A stretch of 9,250 nucleotides of DNA from Verrucomicrobiota bacterium (GTDB lineage Bacteria; Chlamydiota; Chlamydiia; Chlamydiales; Rhabdochlamydiaceae): the NCBI GenBank assembly GCA_903970455.1, contig CAJCIW010000194.1, forward strand, positions 1 through 9,250, in the 5' to 3' direction. The first letter of the stretch is position 1, and every line of letters starts with the position of its first letter. The notes under the pieces are model-generated. The model saw only the letters and a list, made by a program, of their open reading frames with translations, did not search any database and was not told the DNA's origin. Made by a program: the position numbers and the translations under genes. This document shows, piece after piece, positions 5,245 to 9,250 of this stretch.

Positions 5245-6585
5245 ATGCAGCCAAATTGCGTGAAGTTGACCGATTTAAAAGCTTTTCGATTCCACTTAGA
5301 GATTACCCATCAAGTCGATGATTACATTTTTCTAACGAAAATCTATTACGAGGATGTCGATTTATTTCGATTGGGTGAGCAATACGATCTAAACAAAATT
5401 TATGCCCACATCGCTATTTGTGAAACATTAAAATATTGTTCTTTGTTTCCTGTTAAAATAGATTTCAGCATTATTTCTTCACTTATATCTCCTGCAACAT
5501 TAGAGTTTTTTTTACAAGTTTTCCAAAAAGGTTATGCTCAATGCAAATATGAAAATCAAATTGGCAATAGGTATCAGCCTATTTTCATTCATCAAGAATT
5601 GTCCAATGACTTGATTACTATACCCCTCTTTCATTCTGAGGAATCCATTTTAGTGGGGAATGGCGGAGGAAAGGATAGCTTTCTAGCGATGAAGCTGCTT
5701 GAAAACGCCCAGCTCCCTTACTCGATCTACCAATGGACACGGCCTGAATACGGCCGCTCGCAGTATCAGCACGAGCTCTGTTCCAAGCTGCTGCACCACG
5801 CTTCGCCGTTTAAATCCCACAAAGTTTCTGTTTACGACGATTTTACTGAAAGTCCGTTCATCAAACTTTATTATCCCCATCTGAAAGGAGCATTTACGCT
5901 TGGGATTCCTGAATCCATCTTCGAAGCGTTGCCGGTCCTCCTATCTCACCAGCATACGGCTTTATGCTTTGCCAATGAGAAAAGTTCCGATACGGGAAAT
6001 TTGTATTGGGAGGGGATTCAGGGAGAAGTCAATCATCAATGGGTAAAAAGCTTGGAAGCCGAACTTTTTTTTCAGAATTTTATCGATCAATGGATTGTAA
6101 ATGGTTTTAAATTTTTCAGCATTTTAAAGCCTATCTACGATTATCGAATTTTTAGCCATCTTGCCAATTATCCTGAATTCATTAAAAACTCCCATTCCTG
6201 CAATGTCGACAAACCGTGGTGTAAAAAATGTCCGAAGTGCGCTTACGTTTGGCTTGGCTATCTCGCCCATTTTGAAAAATCGTTGGTGGACCAGATTTTT
6301 GGGACAACTCCTTTTGATGACGAAGATCTGATCATTCATTACAAAAATATGACGGGCATAGAAGGGCATCGCTCTTTTGAATGCATTGGCAAGATCGAAG
6401 AATGCCAGTTATTCATGAAAAAATGCCTGGAAAAGGGGCTACAAGGAAAGATGCTCGATATTTTTAAGAAAGAAGTAATGGGAGGGGATAAAGATTGGAA
6501 ATTGCTTGAAGAGCAATTGAACCAGGTTCATTCCGCACATAATATTCCTGAAAATTTTTTCCAAAAACTTAAAGCGTTTATTTAG
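5245..6585 (+). CDS. murL: MurL-like UDP-MurNAc-L-Ala-L-Glu epimerase (PP-loop family)
   Basis: MurL uses ATP to epimerise the terminal L-Glu of UDP-MurNAc-L-Ala-L-Glu to D-Glu, a cytoplasmic route to D-Glu-containing peptidoglycan that bypasses glutamate racemase. This 446-aa protein has the family layout as I remember it: an N-terminal domain (about 1-130) with FRFHLEI and the Y-C-P-like helix near 64-70; a PP-loop LVGNGGGKDSFLAMKLLE (136-153); LKGAFTLGIPESIFEALPVLL (213-233); ANEKSSDTGN (243-252); EVNHQWVKSLEAE (261-273); FSILKPI (291-297); a probable zinc site SCNVDKPWCKKCPKC (C319, C326, C329, C332); and FECIGKIEE (378-386). Length fits (about 450). It is co-transcribed with the flavoprotein and next to mreC and aspC. 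GC content swings strongly inside the gene. Alternatives are another QueC-like or asparagine-synthase-like PP-loop enzyme; the NHQW and FECIG blocks argue for MurL. Partner ligase MurD2 is not in the window. Confidence 0.68.
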   Translation: MQPNCVKLTDLKAFRFHLEITHQVDDYIFLTKIYYEDVDLFRLGEQYDLNKIYAHIAICETLKYCSLFPVKIDFSIISSLISPATLEFFLQVFQKGYAQCKYENQIGNRYQPIFIHQELSNDLITIPLFHSEESILVGNGGGKDSFLAMKLLENAQLPYSIYQWTRPEYGRSQYQHELCSKLLHHASPFKSHKVSVYDDFTESPFIKLYYPHLKGAFTLGIPESIFEALPVLLSHQHTALCFANEKSSDTGNLYWEGIQGEVNHQWVKSLEAELFFQNFIDQWIVNGFKFFSILKPIYDYRIFSHLANYPEFIKNSHSCNVDKPWCKKCPKCAYVWLGYLAHFEKSLVDQIFGTTPFDDEDLIIHYKNMTGIEGHRSFECIGKIEECQLFMKKCLEKGLQGKMLDIFKKEVMGGDKDWKLLEEQLNQVHSAHNIPENFFQKLKAFI

Positions 6586-7774
6586 AGACTGCCAAAATCG
6601 AATCGACAACATAATCGAGATTGTCCTGATTCAGCCCGCAGACATTGATTCTGCCATCGCTTGTCATGTAGACCGCATACTGATCGATGATCCGTTCTAC
6701 CTGCTGCTTGGAAAGCCCTGTAAAGCCAAACATCCCCCGCCCTTTTTTCAGATGGGTGAAATCAACAGTTTTGCATCTCTTCATCAATCGATCATTCAGT
6801 TCTATGCGCATTGTATGAATTCGATTCCTCATTTCACCCAGTTCCCCTTCCCACTTTTTTTTCAGGGAGGAGTTTTCCAAAATCGATCCGATGATCCTGG
6901 CTCCATGCATGGGGGGATTCGAGTAGTTGGTGCGGATCATTTGTTTGACGCGGGAAGTGATGTGTTCTGCAATATTTGCCGATCGTGAAACGATGAAGAG
7001 GCATCCGGCGCGCTCCCCGTACAAGGCGAAATTTTTTGCATTGGAGACGGCGGCTAAAAATTCTAGATCATTTTGAAGAAAATGGCGAATCGCCTCTGCA
7101 TCTTCTTCAATTCCCACCCCAAACCCTTGGTAGGCAAAATCAAAAAAGGGAATCAGCTTGTTTTTCTTAAAACAACTACAAATCGCTTTCCACTGTTCAG
7201 GGCTTGGATCGCAGCCTGTGGGATTGTGGCAAGAAGCATGAAGAACGACGATCGTGCCGCCAGGCAGCTTTTCGAAACAGTCCATCATATTTTTAAAGTC
7301 GAGTTGGTGGCTCTTGAAGTCGTAATAAGGATAGCTCTCAACTTTGAGGCCACAGTCTGCAAACACCCCCCGATGGTTCGGCCAACTCGGCGTGGAGATC
7401 CAAATGGGGTGTTCAGCCTCTTGTTTAAGAAAAGTGCCCCCGATTTTTAAAGCTCCTGTTCCTCCGACAGTCTCAAAGCAAGCAATCCGTTTTTTTTCCT
7501 TCGACCACATTTCTTTACCAAAGACCAAATCTCCCATCAAATCGAGATAATGGGGTTCCCCATCGATAGGGAGGTACTCTTTGCTTTTTTCCAAATCCAA
7601 CAAAGCCGCTTCCGCGGCTTTGACACAACCTAGTACAGGCGTTCTCAAATCCTGCGTCTTATAAAGGCCAACGCCGAGATTCACTTTCTCCGGCCGGGGA
7701 TCTTTCTCAAATGCAGCAGTCAATCCCAAAATAGGATCAGGCGGCGCAAGCGCTACTTTTTCGAAGAAGGTCAT
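6578..7774 (-). CDS. aspC: Aspartate/aromatic aminotransferase (class I, PLP)
   Basis: This enzyme reversibly transfers the amino group between aspartate (or an aromatic amino acid) and 2-oxoglutarate, linking L-Glu and L-Asp pools in the cytoplasm. It is a full-length AspC/TyrB homologue (398 aa; E. coli AspC 396). Visible residues include STPSWPNH (W131, ring stacking), HASCHNPTGCDP (N184), FFDFAYQGFG (D212, Y215), the PLP lysine in SNAKNFALYGERAG (K247; R254 binds phosphate), IRTNYSNPP (R281, distal carboxylate site) and GRINVCGLN (R375, alpha-carboxylate). The ATG at 7774 is chosen over the in-frame ATG at 7789: GGAGA lies 8 bases before it, and MTFFEKVALAPPDPILGL then aligns with the start of AspC. 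AspC and TyrB cannot be separated from sequence alone. Its 3' end overlaps the convergent MurL-like gene by 8 bases, and it is collinear with mreC beyond the inserted pair. Confidence 0.93.
   Translation of the reverse strand: MTFFEKVALAPPDPILGLTAAFEKDPRPEKVNLGVGLYKTQDLRTPVLGCVKAAEAALLDLEKSKEYLPIDGEPHYLDLMGDLVFGKEMWSKEKKRIACFETVGGTGALKIGGTFLKQEAEHPIWISTPSWPNHRGVFADCGLKVESYPYYDFKSHQLDFKNMMDCFEKLPGGTIVVLHASCHNPTGCDPSPEQWKAICSCFKKNKLIPFFDFAYQGFGVGIEEDAEAIRHFLQNDLEFLAAVSNAKNFALYGERAGCLFIVSRSANIAEHITSRVKQMIRTNYSNPPMHGARIIGSILENSSLKKKWEGELGEMRNRIHTMRIELNDRLMKRCKTVDFTHLKKGRGMFGFTGLSKQQVERIIDQYAVYMTSDGRINVCGLNQDNLDYVVDSILAVSK
7601..7622 (-). other. Perfect 9-bp hairpin with GNRA-type tetraloop inside aspC
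   Basis: In the aspC mRNA, CAAAGCCGC and GCGGCUUUG pair perfectly around the tetraloop GGAA, within codons for KAAEAAL about 150 bases after the start. No U-run follows, so it is not an ordinary terminator. It may be a chance result of Ala/Lys/Glu codons. Confidence 0.4.
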
Positions 7775-7782
7775 GTTGGGTG

Positions 7783-7787
7783 TCTCC
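7783..7787 (-). promoter_or_regulatory. Ribosome binding site deciding the aspC start
   Basis: GGAGA on the minus strand lies 8 bases before the ATG at 7774 and overlaps the alternative upstream ATG at 7789, which itself has no clear ribosome site. This favours the shorter 398-codon protein. Confidence 0.65.
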
Positions 7788-7934
7788 ATTCGGCACTCTA
7801 CAACAATCTTCGTTTTAAAGCCTACTGGCCCGACACCTTTTTCTGGATGGACAACTCATCAGACGGACTTAAAAAAAGTGGAAATAAAAAAATTATGTTG
7901 ATAAGTTCCCAAGGAACCAAAGTTTTTACTTTCT

Positions 7935-7940
7935 AGGAGG
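7935..7940 (+). promoter_or_regulatory. Consensus Shine-Dalgarno of the zinc-ribbon gene
   Basis: AGGAGG lies 6 bases before the ATG at 7947. It is the strongest ribosome site in the window and suggests high translation of the small secreted protein. No convincing promoter could be chosen in the AT-rich gap upstream (7790-7934). Confidence 0.8.
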
Positions 7941-7946
7941 TTTTCG

Positions 7947-8318
7947 ATGAGAACTATTATATCTTCTTTGTTTTTCCTGTTCGCTTTCATGTGCAGTACA
8001 TCTTATGCCAATGAAAACAATTTTGTCCTGGTTGGACAAAATAACAGCGAAGAGAAGCCAGCATTTATTCTTCAGCTTTTTGCAGAAGAGTTAGATCAAT
8101 ACTTTCAGATTAATGAAAATGGTGAAGTATACTTGAAAGCTGATAAAGTCATCGCCATTCCCAAAGAAGCTTTAAGCCATTTGGCAAATGTGAATGATTT
8201 GGTCAATTATTCAAAAGAGAATGATGAAACAGAACGAGTCAAATGCACAAACTGTGGAACGAAATATTGGGCCACTACCGGAAATCGCCATTGCCCAAAC
8301 TGCGGGCGATATAATTGA
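7947..8318 (+). CDS. Small secreted protein with C-terminal zinc ribbon (123 aa)
   Basis: I recognise no named family. A clear Sec signal peptide is present: MRT, then the hydrophobic core IISSLFFLFAFMC, then a likely cleavage after SYA (residue 21). The mature part (about 102 aa) has an acidic region, NSEEKPAFILQLFAEELDQYFQINENGEVYLKADKVIAIP (33-72), predicted as a helix followed by beta strands. It ends in CTNCGTKYWATTGNRHCPNCGRYN, a four-cysteine ribbon (C100, C103, C116, C119; C-x2-C-x12-C-x2-C). Such ribbons normally bind zinc in the cytoplasm; in the periplasm the cysteines could instead form disulfides or bind metal. C16 lies in the hydrophobic core without a proper lipobox, so it is probably not a lipoprotein. 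The gene stands alone, convergent with the exported hypothetical gene to its right. The strong ribosome site makes it a confident gene, but function is unknown. Confidence 0.8.
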   Translation: MRTIISSLFFLFAFMCSTSYANENNFVLVGQNNSEEKPAFILQLFAEELDQYFQINENGEVYLKADKVIAIPKEALSHLANVNDLVNYSKENDETERVKCTNCGTKYWATTGNRHCPNCGRYN

Positions 8319-8331
8319 TCTGTTTGAATTG

Positions 8332-8365
8332 CCCGACTTGTCTCGCAGCTCGCGGATGAGTCGGG
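8332..8365. terminator. Candidate hairpin terminator between convergent genes
   Basis: CCCGACT (8332-8338) pairs with AGTCGGG (8359-8365) across a GC-rich 20-base loop that can pair further. It lies in the 62-base gap between two convergent stops. The run after the stem is only TT on the plus strand and AA-rich on the other, so termination strength is uncertain. Confidence 0.35.
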
Positions 8366-8380
8366 TTAATATCATCATGG

Positions 8381-9250
8381 CTATTTGGTTAGCCATTCCA
8401 ACGCCACTTCAACTTCATCCTTGCTTTTGTAAAGCTCCTTGATCTTCCTCTGTTCCTTTTTATATTGTTTGATTATCTTCTTGTCATTCGGATACAACCC
8501 CTTTCTTCTAAACATGGGCAGCATAAAATGCTGGGGATCGGGGTATGCAATATCTTCTAATTGAGAAAATTGCGAAGGTAAAGATCGCACAAAGTCTCCC
8601 CTTTTGTCTTGGGATTCTTCATATTTCATCCACCATTTAAAAAACCAGGCATTGTCTTGACCAAAGCCTAAAATTATCCCTAGAAGAGCTTGGTGGGTAT
8701 GTATTTTATTCCAAAAACTGGACTCGGCATTTTCTACGTCAAAAACAACCTGGAATGGGTCGAAATCATATCCCAGCTCCCGACGAAAAATTTCGTAATG
8801 TTCTAACAGCGTCCTCACAGTCGTTTCAATATTTACAAAGTACAATGTTTCTGTCTTATCATTTAAACGAAACTTCCCAAATAAAAATTGGCGTATGGGA
8901 AGGCGCTGCCTAATTTCTTCCCATTTTTTATAGTTCGCAATGAAATCATAGCGAGGTTTATAAAATCGAATTTCTTTTTTTTCTTCTTCTGGAAGAGACT
9001 CGTAATATTTTTTCCATTCAGCTTGTTCCTGTTCGGTAGGTGGTTCTTGAATTAAAGCGATTGTAACCGGCTTGGTGCCAAAGAGGGTATAGGCTCCGCC
9101 ATTTTCAAAAAGAAAATCGCGAAAAAATTCCATTAGGCTATTTTTTTCATCATCAGACAAATGGAATTTCTGAGAAATGGATTCCTGAGGTTTACTCGCT
9201 GAATTGAATGCCCAGGAAAAAGAAAAAAATATGAGGAGAAGAAAAACCAA
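8381..9250 (-). CDS. Exported hypothetical protein (start outside window, 289 codons visible)
   Basis: The frame is open to the right edge; the TTG at 9250-9248 is only the last visible codon, so the true start probably lies a few codons outside. The visible N-terminus is a hydrophobic core (VFLLLIFFSFSWAFNSAS) that reads as a signal peptide with cleavage near FNSA. The mature part is charged and aromatic: an EEKKEIRF.. region, a conserved-looking patch ETLYFVNIETTVRTLLEHYEIFRRELGYDFDPFQVVFDV (about 145-185), then THQALLGIILGFGQDNAWFFKWWMKYEES (about 199-227), and a highly basic helix FRRKGLYPNDKKIIKQYKKEQRKIKEL before the C-terminus EVALEWLTK. I do not recognise the family. The HQALLGIILGFGQDNAWFFKWW block looks like a conserved structural motif rather than a membrane span. 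It is probably a periplasmic or secreted lineage-specific protein; function unknown. Confidence 0.75.
   Translation of the reverse strand: MVFLLLIFFSFSWAFNSASKPQESISQKFHLSDDEKNSLMEFFRDFLFENGGAYTLFGTKPVTIALIQEPPTEQEQAEWKKYYESLPEEEKKEIRFYKPRYDFIANYKKWEEIRQRLPIRQFLFGKFRLNDKTETLYFVNIETTVRTLLEHYEIFRRELGYDFDPFQVVFDVENAESSFWNKIHTHQALLGIILGFGQDNAWFFKWWMKYEESQDKRGDFVRSLPSQFSQLEDIAYPDPQHFMLPMFRRKGLYPNDKKIIKQYKKEQRKIKELYKSKDEVEVALEWLTK

Noticed and set aside
5245..6585. QueC-type 7-cyano-7-deazaguanine synthase
   Set aside because: The PP-loop and a C-x2-C-x2-C cluster are shared, but the protein is about twice QueC length and carries the N-terminal domain and NHQW/FECIG blocks expected of MurL.
7073..7450. 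Plus-strand open frame of 125 codons opposite aspC
   Set aside because: It lies entirely within the confidently identified aspC gene on the other strand and shows no motif.
7905..7917. Small palindrome GTTCC-CAA-GGAAC as an operator or terminator
   Set aside because: Five-base arms without a T-run and without a defined promoter nearby are too weak to call.
1..9250. tRNA, rRNA, CRISPR array, riboswitch or intact transposase gene
   Set aside because: No cloverleaf, spaced direct-repeat array, known aptamer or transposase motif was seen on either strand by eye.

Overview
The window reads as the chromosome of a Chlamydiae-type, obligately intracellular Gram-negative bacterium, most likely an environmental 'chlamydia-like' lineage (Waddlia/Parachlamydia/Criblamydia type). 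The clues are a small protein with the paired hydrophobic hairpin typical of chlamydial inclusion-membrane (Inc) proteins, an aspC/tyrB-type aminotransferase collinear with mreC (an adjacency I recall from Chlamydia genomes but could not check here), moderate GC content, and several lineage-specific exported hypotheticals. The taxonomic call is an inference, not proof.

Left part (1-1908, + strand): the 3' end of one CDP-glycerol glycerophosphotransferase-like gene is followed after one base by a complete paralogue. Both probably act on a surface phosphopolyol or glycan. Next is an Inc-like small membrane protein.

Middle-left (1909-3860): a 165-bp snap-back hairpin element with 17-bp perfect terminal inverted repeats and a short target duplication (a MITE-like element) sits between convergent genes. 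On the - strand, mreC (elongasome/septal scaffold) is followed by a 162-codon single-span membrane protein of unknown function.

Centre (3937-6585, + strand): a two-gene operon diverges from mreC through overlapping candidate promoters. Its first gene is a DAO/sarcosine-oxidase-type flavoprotein with the cysteine used for covalent FAD attachment in monomeric sarcosine oxidase. Its second is a PP-loop enzyme matching MurL, the ATP-dependent epimerase that converts the L-Glu of UDP-MurNAc-L-Ala-L-Glu to D-Glu. The operon separates aspC from mreC and ends tail-to-tail with aspC, overlapping it by 8 bp. A MurL in a chlamydia-like organism would be an unusual D-glutamate route for peptidoglycan, and it lies beside a cell-wall morphogenesis gene and a glutamate-forming aminotransferase. 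This is the most interesting point in the window.

Right part (7774-9250): the aspC 5' end, a 172-bp intergenic region, a small secreted protein ending in a four-cysteine zinc ribbon (very strong Shine-Dalgarno), and, convergent with it, an exported hypothetical protein that runs off the right edge. No rRNA, tRNA, CRISPR array or intact transposase gene was seen. No gene-free stretch exceeds 300 bases.
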